Part shown: one piece after another, positions 19,201-27,178 of the stretch
How the letters are laid out: each line of letters begins with the position of its first letter
Numbering within the stretch: position 1 is the stretch's first letter
Assembly (NCBI RefSeq): GCF_004358345.1
Contig: NZ_CP037952.1
Location: 2,356,001 to 2,420,000 of the forward strand
Reading direction: 5' to 3'
Source of the DNA: Parashewanella spongiae
GTDB lineage: Bacteria; Pseudomonadota; Gammaproteobacteria; Enterobacterales; Shewanellaceae
DNA: 64,000 bases
Made by a program: the position numbers and the translations under genes
Notes under the pieces: model-generated
The model's input: only the letters and a program-made list of their open reading frames with translations
Database searches by the model: none
What the model was told of the DNA's origin: nothing

Positions 19201-19721
19201 TCTAGTTCAATGAGTGATTCATTGTTTTCCCAAGATTCAATCCAGTCAGGCCTAAAAACTAAATATTGATCGAAAATGTCAGCGATTCGGTTACAAAGTT
19301 GATAATGCTTTTGATCATTAATTTGTTGTTGATTTTTTTGATAATTGATCGATACGGAATCATCTTGAGACTTGAGATACTGCTTTAAAGGTAAAAACTC
19401 GTCTTTATCAATGACTGTTGGTAACAGACTCATTAACTTCCATGTCATCATCGCTTTTGTGAATGCATTTTCTTTTGGTACTTGGGGCAATAAATCGTGG
19501 CAGAGTTGCCAAGTAAAACTAGATGGAAGAGGAAAGTCAATTGCGGCAGCAATACCATTATGCTTTGCAATTTCAAGTCGTAACCAAGTCGACATTCCAG
19601 GGCTTTGCACCAACACTTGTTCTGGTTGAAGAATTGAACGGCCATTTAAAGGTTGCGATAGCAAACTGGCGAGCTTTTCACTAAGTGATTCCATTCGGTT
19701 TGACTGGATAAGATAAAACAT
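16254..19721 (-). CDS. recC: Exonuclease V gamma subunit RecC
   Basis: The RecBCD subunit that splits the duplex and scans for chi; it is a degenerate helicase/nuclease fold without catalytic residues. The 1155 residues (E. coli 1122) begin MFYLIQSNRMESLSEKLA and contain VQSPGMSTWLRLEIAK, FGISSMPPQFIEILHGLA, DIVIMLPDVASYAPYI, and RSIPFKLVCLLGMNDGVYPR, all typical. First gene of the recC-recB-recD operon; its stop overlaps the recB ATG by four bases. The promoter must lie in the gap up to 20309, where repeat D2 sits about 360 bases upstream. Confidence 0.95.
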   Translation of the reverse strand: MFYLIQSNRMESLSEKLASLLSQPLNGRSILQPEQVLVQSPGMSTWLRLEIAKHNGIAAAIDFPLPSSFTWQLCHDLLPQVPKENAFTKAMMTWKLMSLLPTVIDKDEFLPLKQYLKSQDDSVSINYQKNQQQINDQKHYQLCNRIADIFDQYLVFRPDWIESWENNESLIELEPDQQWQPILWRCLIDFNNNVLEQSQYHRANLHHHLINKLIDESSNYDSLPKRLFVFGISSMPPQFIEILHGLAQRIDVFMFNLSPCQHYWGDIVDPKLRAKMAVQFADKHQLPELWEDKLEVGNPLLANNGKMGRELLDLILELPELNSDLSIEYYQSPLNQNSPTILHGIQHDILEMETLGQPLGPDADVYRKSDQRRIVSESDDSILFVSCHSPLREIETLHDHLLTKLEQDPKLKPKDIVIMLPDVASYAPYIDAVFSSKQGQHYLPYAIADRGVAQESPLVNSFLSLLKISISRYAVTDIISILEVPAVLQKFNIDDDELQLIKRWLNQAGVRWGRDQDNRAELGIPSFEQNSWAFGLKRLILGYAFSDDSPLYHDSLKVEGVEGMSAQSLGKLLNFIEAIDEYHQLFNQPINATERLEQLNTLVDAFYVADDYERPQLQEIRDAITKLKTELTDAGFYDDLNVSILNNWFTASLTESRVGQRYLAGSINFCTLMPMRSIPFKLVCLLGMNDGVYPRTQHPVGFDLVSKYAPRKGDRSRRLDDRYLFLEALLSARQQLYISYIGNSERDNSERIPSMLVSELQEYCQLCYQLPKTSPNYEKGLINKLIKSQPLQPFDTSLYESENAEISKKIASYDAQWCPPNKLIEPEAFINSDIKINTTQDAIEELDLSALIRFYRNPAQYFFNRTLNLDLGINIDQDENDEPFTLNALERYKLQDSLLTQSISQGVEDVDDGFYSKIKATGELPVSPFDDILLSQYKQDLAPLIGRCLFLRGEEKSSNIDINLSFDEVAQSLTLVGRIDDVCAKGLINVRPGKAHGRDLIRLYIRHLALNAMGHKHHSFLLDISHYHALLPLKADSAKEKLAGLLSHYFNGLTFPLPFLPKTSLAYANEEGEHAKKLATCQKQWLDEQSQLGESNDPHYRRLYQFPDDFSEQTFGAISHDVLLPMISIYSSDTLAKLSNYVDAELLNKNKEAVK

Positions 19722-20309
19722 ATTTAGCCCAAATGATTTTGTAAAAATTGATAGTTAAGCTCATAATCATGCGATATGCAGTGTTACTGCCTGATTTTGA
19801 GTATATGTGTCTGATTTACCTAGTTCAACAAACTAATCTATTTATTACTTTGATAAAACACTTTTATACGTAACTACAACTTTTAAGGTGAGTAAGGCGA
19901 TAGCATTCAGACCTTAAAAATGATGGTTTCATTTACCTTAAGTTGCACTTAAAATAATTAGTTACTTTCTACTACCGATGTTGTAGTGTTGGGTCAAATT
20001 TAGTCTGTTTTTTATATAGTTATCAAAGTGTAGCATGAGTTGCTAACTAAGCTGGCTCATTACAATATTATATCCAGCTTTGGAAAGTTGCGAAAGAAAG
20101 TATACCGATGAGTTCTCGTCACTCCAGCGCAGGCTGGAAACGAAGTAACGACAGTTTTGTATGTCGGTAGTCTAGTGCCTTTGCTTTTTTCTATAAAAGC
20201 CACTGGATACCAGCCTTCGCTGGTATGACAAAGATTGGTACTTTCTAAATCGCTAGATCCCTTAGTATATGCAATTCTTTTTGCTCAATCTTTTCTTTGA
20301 CGGCAAAAT
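19722..20309. other. Intergenic region upstream of recC holding repeat D2
   Basis: Between 19722 and 20081 I see only A+T-rich non-coding sequence that should hold the recC promoter. Repeat D2 occupies 20082-20265. Confidence 0.5.
20082..20265. repeat. Family-D repeat, copy D2 (uninterrupted)
   Basis: 184 bases starting GGAAAGTTGCGAAAG and ending TAGATCCCTTAG. Near-identical to D1, but without the family-E insertion, so it supplies the empty site (TAGTCTAGTGCC) proving the TA duplication there. Hairpin module at 20149-20166. Internal stems include CCAGCGCAGGCTGG and CCAGCCTTCGCTGG. Confidence 0.75.
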
Positions 20310-21791
20310 TTATGTTTTTGGTGAATCCTCCAAATCATTATTCAATGCGTTATCCAGTATGTGCGTGTCAAGTTTTTTGCTGGTATCAATACCCAACTGC
20401 TGCATTTGGTGAGCTTGCCTGATGACGTTCCCTTTTCCTGTTGACAGCTTACCCATGGCATTTGCAAAACTTTTATCAGCTGTTTCAAGAGCACGACCGA
20501 GTTTATTCATGTCGTCAACATAACCGCACAGTTTGTCATAAATTTTACCTGCATGTTGCGCGATACGCTGTGCATGTTGGTTTTGGTATTCATAACGCCA
20601 TATGTTATGAATCGTTCGCAAAGCAACTAATAAATTCGTAGGGCTGACCAACATAACATTATTCTCAAGCGCGAAAGTTACCAGATCAGGATCGTTTTCT
20701 AGTGCAATTAAAAATGCTGGCTCAATAGGGATAAACATCAACACATAATCAAGACTTTTGAGCCCATGAAGTTGCTGATAGTTCTTTTGACTTAACCCTT
20801 TAATATGTGAGCGTAGCGAGAGTATGTGCTCTTTAATGGCTTTTTGACGTTCGATGTCATCATCACTATTAAAGTAACGTTCATAACTGATCAATGATAC
20901 CTTTGAATCGATAACAACATCTTTATCTTCAGGTAAGTGCACAATGACATCAGGTTTGAAGTGCTTGCCATTGTCATCCTTTAAATCTGTTTGAGTTTGA
21001 TACTCATGCCCCTCTCGCAATCCACTTTCTTGTAAAACACGATCGAGAATAACTTCTCCCCAATTACCTTGCTGTTTATTGTCGCCTTTTAAAGCATTAG
21101 TAAGGTTTACTGCATCTTGACTCATTTGAATATTTAATTGTTGCAGTTGCTTTAGCTGATGCTTTAAAGCGCTGCGCTCTGATTGTTCGTGTGTATAAGA
21201 TTCTTTAATCTGTTGACGAAAGCCTTCAAGTTGTTGCCTAAACGGGCCTAGTAGTCCCGTGAGTTGATTGTTATTTTGATTATTGAGCTTTTCGCTACGT
21301 TCTTCAAAAATACGAGTAGCCAAGTTTTCAAACTCTGTTTTCAATCTTGCTTCTGCTGACTCTAGCATTAACACCTTGTCATTTAAGGCTTGAGACTCAG
21401 CCTCATACTTGGCTTGCAATGTTTTTTGCATTGCATTTGACTTTGATAGTGCGAGTTGAGATTCCATATGTTTTCGCTGAGCGTCATCGAGTTTTAATTC
21501 TAAGTCAGCAGCTTGATCAGCTTGTGCCTGATATTTCCCGAGAGATTGTATGCTATCCTCAAATTTTGCTTGATAAAGTTGTAATTGTTCTGTTGTATCA
21601 TCCAGTTTAAACTGCAATTGTTGTTTGATATTTTGATGTTCTTGATCTTTTATTTCAGCAACCTGTTCCCAGCGCCTTCGTGTGAGTTTTTGATTCAGCA
21701 ATGCCCCGATTAGAATAGATAAGCAACTCACTGCCAAGAAGGCTATAATTTGAGCTGTCGAGAGAGAATCAAGAATGGTTAAATTTGGCAT
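20310..21791 (-). CDS. rmuC: RmuC-family protein (putative DNA recombination protein)
   Basis: About 493 residues from the ATG at 21791. One N-terminal transmembrane segment (IIAFLAVSCLSILIGALL) is followed by a long charged coiled coil to about residue 200, then the RmuC domain: GNWGEVILDRVLQESGLREG, FKPDVIVHLPEDKDVVIDSKVSL, YERY, VLMFIPIEPAF, VMLVSPTNLLVALRTI. The domain has a restriction-endonuclease-like fold. E. coli rmuC mutants show altered inversion frequencies between short inverted repeats, a notable neighbour in a genome so rich in inverted repeats. A TTG at 21857 could extend the frame but would bury the membrane segment. It lies upstream of recCBD on the same strand, but 588 bases separate them. 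Confidence 0.9.
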   Translation of the reverse strand: MPNLTILDSLSTAQIIAFLAVSCLSILIGALLNQKLTRRRWEQVAEIKDQEHQNIKQQLQFKLDDTTEQLQLYQAKFEDSIQSLGKYQAQADQAADLELKLDDAQRKHMESQLALSKSNAMQKTLQAKYEAESQALNDKVLMLESAEARLKTEFENLATRIFEERSEKLNNQNNNQLTGLLGPFRQQLEGFRQQIKESYTHEQSERSALKHQLKQLQQLNIQMSQDAVNLTNALKGDNKQQGNWGEVILDRVLQESGLREGHEYQTQTDLKDDNGKHFKPDVIVHLPEDKDVVIDSKVSLISYERYFNSDDDIERQKAIKEHILSLRSHIKGLSQKNYQQLHGLKSLDYVLMFIPIEPAFLIALENDPDLVTFALENNVMLVSPTNLLVALRTIHNIWRYEYQNQHAQRIAQHAGKIYDKLCGYVDDMNKLGRALETADKSFANAMGKLSTGKGNVIRQAHQMQQLGIDTSKKLDTHILDNALNNDLEDSPKT

Positions 21792-21968
21792 AAAAATGAA
21801 TAGTTCAGATAAAAAGTTTAATCGAATAAGGATGTCACGCTTAGTAATTAGCTTCAAGTATTGGAAGCTGTTGTACGGAATAATTTATTGATAATTTCAC
21901 GAAACTAAAATCAAATTATCTCTGTCTAATCTTGCATTGAGGACATCGTAATCTGTGAGAGGTATAAA

Positions 21969-23006
21969 GTGACGAATAAACGAGTATTCATAAAAGGTAT
22001 TTTGAACAAAGCTACATGGAACACATCTGATAACGAAGTAACTCCGGAAGCCGTTTTTAAGTCGCGTCGCCAGATCATAAAAACGTTAGGTCTTGGTGCT
22101 GTAGGGGCTAGCTTGTCTACTAATGTAAACGCAGGATTAATTGATTTATTCGGAGACTCAAAGCCCGCTGAAAAATTTACGATTAAGCCTCTTGATTTTA
22201 GTGAAAATCAAGCATTCAAAATTTCAGAGCAACTCACTCCTGAAACAAAAGTAACCAGCCATAATAATTTTTATGAATTTGGTACCAGCAAAAGTAACCC
22301 AATTGAGAACGCGCAAGGTTTAAAAGTTGAGCCTTGGACTCTCACCATTGATGGTGAAGTTGATCATCCAATCACTCTGAATTATGACGATTTATACAAA
22401 ATAGTGGCTTTAGAAGAACGGACTTATCGCTTAAGGTGTGTTGAAGCATGGTCGATGGTTATTCCTTGGGTTGGTTTTTCTTTAGCTGATTTAATCAAGA
22501 AAGCCGCCCCAAATAGCAAAGCTCGATATGTTGCTTTTGAAACTCTGTATGATCCTGAGCAAATGCCAGGGCAGAGAAATCGTTTTGTTGGTGGTGGCAT
22601 TAACTATCCTTATGTTGAAGGGTTAACACTCGCAGAGGCCATGAATGATTTAAGCTTTTTAGCTGTAGGTTTGTATGGAAAAACATTACCACCTCAAAAT
22701 GGTGCGCCAATTCGCTTAGTTGTGCCATGGAAGTATGGTTTTAAAAGTATTAAGTCAGTGGTAAAAATCCGCCTTACCGATAAAAAACCGCCAACCAGTT
22801 GGAACTTACTCGCTTCTCACGAATACGGGTTTTATGCCAATGTAAACCCAAATGTTGACCACCCAAGATGGTCACAGGCATCCGAACGAAGGATTGGTGC
22901 GGGAGGCTTATTCTCAGCTAAACGTATCCCAACCTTGCCGTTTAATGGCTATGGTGAACAAGTTGCCAACCTATATAAAGGGCTTGATTTACGGAAAAAT
23001 TTTTAA
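21969..23006 (+). CDS. msrP: Protein-methionine-sulfoxide reductase catalytic subunit MsrP
   Basis: Periplasmic molybdopterin enzyme (YedY family) that repairs oxidised methionines in envelope proteins with electrons from MsrQ. GTG start with AGAGG upstream; 345 residues. A twin-arginine signal is visible ([19 protein letters not shown], Arg33-Arg34), so it is exported folded by Tat. The molybdenum-ligating Cys is Cys157 in [10 protein letters not shown]. Other family signatures are [18 protein letters not shown] and [11 protein letters not shown]. The stop shares bases with the msrQ ATG (TAATG), so the pair is translationally coupled. Confidence 0.94.
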   Translation: MTNKRVFIKGILNKATWNTSDNEVTPEAVFKSRRQIIKTLGLGAVGASLSTNVNAGLIDLFGDSKPAEKFTIKPLDFSENQAFKISEQLTPETKVTSHNNFYEFGTSKSNPIENAQGLKVEPWTLTIDGEVDHPITLNYDDLYKIVALEERTYRLRCVEAWSMVIPWVGFSLADLIKKAAPNSKARYVAFETLYDPEQMPGQRNRFVGGGINYPYVEGLTLAEAMNDLSFLAVGLYGKTLPPQNGAPIRLVVPWKYGFKSIKSVVKIRLTDKKPPTSWNLLASHEYGFYANVNPNVDHPRWSQASERRIGAGGLFSAKRIPTLPFNGYGEQVANLYKGLDLRKNF

Positions 23007-23605
23007 TGAAAGTAAATCGAAAACATTTACCGTGGGTGAAAGCTGTCTTTCACCTATTTGCACTTGCACCAATAATCTATCTGTTCTTACTTGTTTTTGC
23101 GGATCAAGCTGGTGGCGATCCTGTGCAATTTATTATTCACTACACAGGTATTGGGGCTTTAAATACATTATTGCTGACATTATTGATTAGCCCAGCCGCT
23201 AAAAAATTTAAAATGTCTTGGTTAATGCAAACCCGTCGATTAGTAGGTTTATATGTTTTTGCGTACGCGACGTTACATGTTGCATCGTATTTTAGTTTTG
23301 ACTTATTGTTTGAGTGGTCACTATTAGGCGAAGAAGTAATTAAACGTCCTTATATATTAGTTGGTGCAGTTGCATATTTAATATTGTTTGCATTGAGCGT
23401 GACATCATTTAAAAAAGTAATGGCTAAAATGGGTCATAATTGGCAAAAACTTCATAATTGGGTTTATTTTGCTGTTATATTAATATCTATTCATTTTTAT
23501 TGGTCTGTGAAGTCAGAAATAATTGAGCCAAGTATCTATATTTTTATTGGGTTATTACTTGTGGGTTTACGTTTTAAAAAATTGACTTCCAAAAAAGCTA
23601 GATAA
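23006..23605 (+). CDS. msrQ: Heme-binding membrane subunit MsrQ
   Basis: Inner-membrane b-type cytochrome that passes electrons from the quinone pool or flavin reductase to MsrP. The 199 residues are strongly hydrophobic, about six membrane segments, with the ferric-reductase-like layout (RRLVGLYVFAYATLHVASYF with His, WQKLHNWVYFAVILISIHFYW with two His) giving the heme ligands. It overlaps the msrP stop. A perfect 13-base hairpin follows the stop by only ten bases. Confidence 0.93.
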   Translation: MKVNRKHLPWVKAVFHLFALAPIIYLFLLVFADQAGGDPVQFIIHYTGIGALNTLLLTLLISPAAKKFKMSWLMQTRRLVGLYVFAYATLHVASYFSFDLLFEWSLLGEEVIKRPYILVGAVAYLILFALSVTSFKKVMAKMGHNWQKLHNWVYFAVILISIHFYWSVKSEIIEPSIYIFIGLLLVGLRFKKLTSKKAR

Positions 23606-23614
23606 TACTCAAAT

Positions 23615-23652
23615 TTTAAAACTCATCTATTATTTGTTTGATGAGTTTTAAA
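23615..23652 (+). terminator. Hairpin after msrPQ
   Basis: A perfect 13-bp stem TTTAAAACTCATC/GATGAGTTTTAAA with a 12-base loop, ten bases past the msrQ stop. No T-run follows on the plus strand, so it may act as a weak or Rho-assisted terminator or an mRNA-stabilising end. Confidence 0.5.
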
Positions 23653-23824
23653 CCTCGGGCATAAATGTTCATTAATTTAACTATTAAGATGATAAATGTT
23701 TAATTTATAAATGTTAAATGTGCATGATATTCTACATTTAATACTTTATAAATAGGTGAGTAATTTGGCTATATACAAAGCTGGTATATCCGCTACCTCT
23801 CAGCCTGGAAGTGAAGGAGACTTC

Positions 23825-25414
23825 ATGGACATTGAGTATTCTGTTGCTACAGAAGCTGATAGTGTTTTGTGGAAAGATATATCAGGAAGCCTTCCATTAT
23901 TTGGACGTGCCGAATATAAAAAACAATTCGAAAAGCTTATAAATGTATCACTGAGCTGTAGTGAGCGATTGGCCGCTTTTGATATTTTAAAGCCCAAAAT
24001 AAACAGAGGTAAAACGGATAGAATTCTAGCCAAACTGAATTCCAGCGGAGTTCCATGTTTTGTATTTGCGTTAAAGAATAAACCAATTGAATATTCGGTT
24101 AAACATTCCGCTTTAGAAAATAAATTAGATGCTGAACTTCATGATGAATTTAAAAAATATAATTTTATTCACTGGGAATCAGCTTTTGTCGGCGATTTAA
24201 ATCGAGCTTGTTATGTATTTAAAAATGAATTTACTAAATTTTCATTTTCACATACAGACAATATTGCCCTTGAGGTAAAAAAGGAAAAGGCAGAGGCTAT
24301 ATGTTGTAATCCATTTCAAAAAGAAGTTGTTTATTGCCTTGGACATCAGCTCGTAGCTGGTATGCTTATGCAGACTTTTTCTGCATTGAAAAGCCCGCTT
24401 TTAAAAAAAGTGAATGCTGATTACGAATTTGAGAAAACGGCATTAAATACTATTAGATTCAATTATAAACAAGTGATGAAGTATGAAGCGAGTCGTCGAA
24501 GTTTTGTAGATGCAGAGTCAGATGAGTGCGATTATGAAACGGTGACGTGTAAACTTTCTTTTTTGATTAGTCAATTACACTTTTCATGTATTTCAGTCAC
24601 AATTGAAACGACTCCTAGAGAAAGTATCGATGGAGTAACACTAAGGCAGCAGAAGCTTCAGAATGCACTACTGTTGAGTAATAATTCAGCGCAATCTAAT
24701 ATATATCTCCATACCCTAGTTCTTTTTAACTCTAATAATACTAATTCAGCCCGCCTCGATGCTTATAGTGAGTTAAGGTCTTTGAGTGGTGAAGATTCGG
24801 GTATTGATTTCAAATTAGGATTATTAAGAAATCAATCTTGTTTATTATCAATGTCTCTTCCAAGGGAAAAACTGCGAATTGAATTGAAAAGAACAATTGA
24901 AGCGAGTCAGTTGCAAAGTAAATTCGAAAAGCAGTTGTTAGAACTCAACAAATCTGAAATATCAGATCAATTTTTTAAGGATTTAACAAGATCAGAATAT
25001 AGGTTTTATTTTGATGGCAAGGCAAAAGAGTATACTAGAGTAAAAGAGTCTAATGTAAAAGCGGTTGAAGAAGCTATAAACTCACTATGTGAAAGTGACT
25101 ATCAGCGAAATGTAGTACGTTTTTTAGGGTCTCAATTAATGTTTAACGAGGCTAAAAGAGTTATGCGGCGCTTTAATGTGTCATATCATCAAGGAACGAG
25201 TACACAATATAAATATACAAAACTTCAGGATAGCGTTGTGAAGTTTGATTTTGAATACAAAACCGAACTTAAAATGAAAACTGAATGTTCTCCTGTAGGC
25301 TTTGATTTGAAGTTTCGTTCATTGAAGTGGAAGGTGTCTTGTCTTATTTTTCAAAGCAAGTTGTTGTGTACGGATATGCACGTTGAAAGCGAATTGATCA
25401 ATTCAGGTGAGTAA
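23825..25414 (+). CDS. Unrecognised protein with an internal duplication
   Basis: I recognise no family. I place the start at the ATG at 23825 because AAGGAG lies five bases before it; a GTG at 23756 would add 23 residues but has only a weak site. About 529 residues, soluble, no signal peptide. Two segments resemble each other: one with QKEVVYCLGHQLVAGMLMQ then TIRFNYKQVMKYE, and one about 250 residues later with QRNVVRFLGSQLMFNEAKR then VVKFDFEYKTELKMK; both then continue with alternating hydrophobic strands (KLSFLISQLHFS; LKFRSLKWKVSCL). This suggests a repeated domain. It is flanked by hairpins at both ends, so it is a single-gene unit. A+T content looks higher than in neighbours. Confidence 0.6.
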   Translation: MDIEYSVATEADSVLWKDISGSLPLFGRAEYKKQFEKLINVSLSCSERLAAFDILKPKINRGKTDRILAKLNSSGVPCFVFALKNKPIEYSVKHSALENKLDAELHDEFKKYNFIHWESAFVGDLNRACYVFKNEFTKFSFSHTDNIALEVKKEKAEAICCNPFQKEVVYCLGHQLVAGMLMQTFSALKSPLLKKVNADYEFEKTALNTIRFNYKQVMKYEASRRSFVDAESDECDYETVTCKLSFLISQLHFSCISVTIETTPRESIDGVTLRQQKLQNALLLSNNSAQSNIYLHTLVLFNSNNTNSARLDAYSELRSLSGEDSGIDFKLGLLRNQSCLLSMSLPREKLRIELKRTIEASQLQSKFEKQLLELNKSEISDQFFKDLTRSEYRFYFDGKAKEYTRVKESNVKAVEEAINSLCESDYQRNVVRFLGSQLMFNEAKRVMRRFNVSYHQGTSTQYKYTKLQDSVVKFDFEYKTELKMKTECSPVGFDLKFRSLKWKVSCLIFQSKLLCTDMHVESELINSGE

Positions 25415-25419
25415 TAAAG

Positions 25420-25445
25420 TAAAGTACGGCCTGAGCCGTACTTTA
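25420..25445. terminator. Bidirectional terminator hairpin
   Basis: A perfect 11-bp stem TAAAGTACGGC/GCCGTACTTTA with a four-base CTGA loop between two convergent genes. A-rich on one side and T/A-rich on the other, so it can serve both directions. Confidence 0.75.
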
Positions 25446-25457
25446 AATAAATATGAA

Positions 25458-26468
25458 CTATTTAGCGTTCATAAGGGCGACGGCATTATCTAACATACGA
25501 TTGCTGAAACCCCACTCATTATCATACCAAGCCATCACTTTAACAAGACGGCCATTCACTCGGGTTTGAGTTGCGTCGAAGTTTGATGAATGTGGATCAT
25601 GATTGAAGTCAATAGAAACTAATGGCTCTTCATTTACATGAAGTACTTCTGACATAGGTGCTACGCTGGCTGCATCTCTAATGATTTGATTCACTTCTTC
25701 AACCGTAGTATCACGTGAAGCAACAAAAGATAAATCAACCAAAGATACATTAATAGTAGGTACGCGGACCGCTAAACCGTCAAATTTACCTTGAAGCTCT
25801 GGAACAACTAAACCCACAGCAGCAGCTGCACCTGTTTTGGTTGGTATCATTGACATTGCTGCAGCGCGAGCGCGACGAACGTCAGTGTGGTAAACGTCAG
25901 ATAAGCGCTGATCATTAGTATAAGCATGAATGGTAGTCATTAAACCCGATTCGATGCCAATTGCATCATTTAAAGGCTTAGCAAATGGAGATAGACAGTT
26001 AGTCGTACATGATGCACTTGAAATTACAGTCATGTCTGAAGTTAAAACATCATTGTTTACACCGTAAACAATCGTAGCGTCAACATTCTTTCCAGGAGCG
26101 GAAATGATGACTTTCTTTGCACCTGAATTCAAATGTGGTTGCACAGCTTCTTTTGAAGCGAAGATTCCAGTACATTCGAAAACGACATCAACATTAAGTT
26201 CTGCCCATGGAAGCTTGGCAGGATCTCGCTCTTGAAGAGTAACAATTTTGTCACCGTTTACATATATCGCTTCATCGTCGTGATCAACTTTGGCATTAAA
26301 ACGGCCGTGAACAGAATCATACTTTGTCAAATGGGCATTAATTGCCGCGTCACCGAGATCGTTAATAGCAACAATCTTGATTGGGTAGTTTTTTTCGCTT
26401 TCATATAAAGCACGAAGTACATTTCGACCGATACGGCCATAACCGTTAATTGCAACGCGGATAGTCAT
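25458..26468 (-). CDS. gapA: Type I glyceraldehyde-3-phosphate dehydrogenase
   Basis: Oxidises glyceraldehyde-3-phosphate with phosphate and NAD to 1,3-bisphosphoglycerate. The 336 residues have the Rossmann start [14 protein letters not shown], the catalytic SASCTTNC (Cys154), the general base His181 in IHAYTNDQ, and the C-terminal [21 protein letters not shown] and LVSIDFNHD are reminiscent of erythrose-4-phosphate dehydrogenase (Epd), so that activity is an alternative. Context favours GAPDH: it is divergent from gapB across a 710-base gap, an arrangement I recall from Shewanella where both answer to the sugar regulator HexR. Confidence 0.85.
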   Translation of the reverse strand: MTIRVAINGYGRIGRNVLRALYESEKNYPIKIVAINDLGDAAINAHLTKYDSVHGRFNAKVDHDDEAIYVNGDKIVTLQERDPAKLPWAELNVDVVFECTGIFASKEAVQPHLNSGAKKVIISAPGKNVDATIVYGVNNDVLTSDMTVISSASCTTNCLSPFAKPLNDAIGIESGLMTTIHAYTNDQRLSDVYHTDVRRARAAAMSMIPTKTGAAAAVGLVVPELQGKFDGLAVRVPTINVSLVDLSFVASRDTTVEEVNQIIRDAASVAPMSEVLHVNEEPLVSIDFNHDPHSSNFDATQTRVNGRLVKVMAWYDNEWGFSNRMLDNAVALMNAK

Positions 26469-27178
26469 TCGATATCCCTTAATGTGAGTTTTAAAAATAA
26501 GTTAGTTATAAAATTACCAAACTGACATTATCAGTCAAGTGAGATCGTTAAAAGAGTGATGTTTTCGTCAAATAAAGTTCGTTTTTCCAACCTTGATCTC
26601 TATTTTGGATGGTTTTATTCAGGTTGTCGATAAAAAATTACATTCTGTTCTATGATTTTACACGTAAATTGTATTTTAAATTTGAGCTCAGAATCATTTT
26701 TCACCCAATCTTCTTATTGCCAAACTGTAGCACTTTATTCGAGTGAGTTTTCGTGACCTAATTCTCATGTTTTAGATTTTAAAATGAGCAACAAGCTGAT
26801 CATTTTATTGTCGCTGGTCAAGTCGTTAGTTAAATGTACTCATTAATGAAAATATTTTGATTAATTTTTAAGGAATTATTTTTACAGTTGTCATGCTAAG
26901 TAACTGATATATTTCAGTCTCAAATCATAATTATTAACGATTTATTTCTATTTGTTGTAATGATTACAACATTCAGCTTTTTCAAGCACAATAGTAGGCT
27001 TTTTATCTAATAAAATTACAGTCTTGTTGTAAGCGAGTAGGCTGGCTTGTGCATAAAGTTTTCATTACAATTGCGCCGAATCTGCTGCGCAGATATCTCA
27101 TACCCTACTTTTGATCGATTTTCACCGAGTGCTCTAATTTGTGGAGTCACTAAAGAAAGTGAAATAAAGGATTTTTAA
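26469..27178. promoter_or_regulatory. 710-base divergent control region between the two GAPDH genes
   Basis: No gene is visible. A perfect 17-base palindrome GTTGTAATGATTACAAC (26954-26970) stands 210 bases before gapB. It resembles the TGTAAT/ATTACA half-sites described for HexR, but with a one-base rather than three-base spacer, so the assignment is tentative. A smaller dyad ATCTGCTGCGCAGAT lies near 27080. The length of the gap suggests several regulatory inputs. Confidence 0.45.

Noticed and set aside
25458-26468. Erythrose-4-phosphate dehydrogenase (Epd) instead of GAPDH
   Set aside because: Some Epd-like stretches are present, but there is no pgk-fba context, and pairing with gapB favours GAPDH. 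Left as an alternative in the entry.
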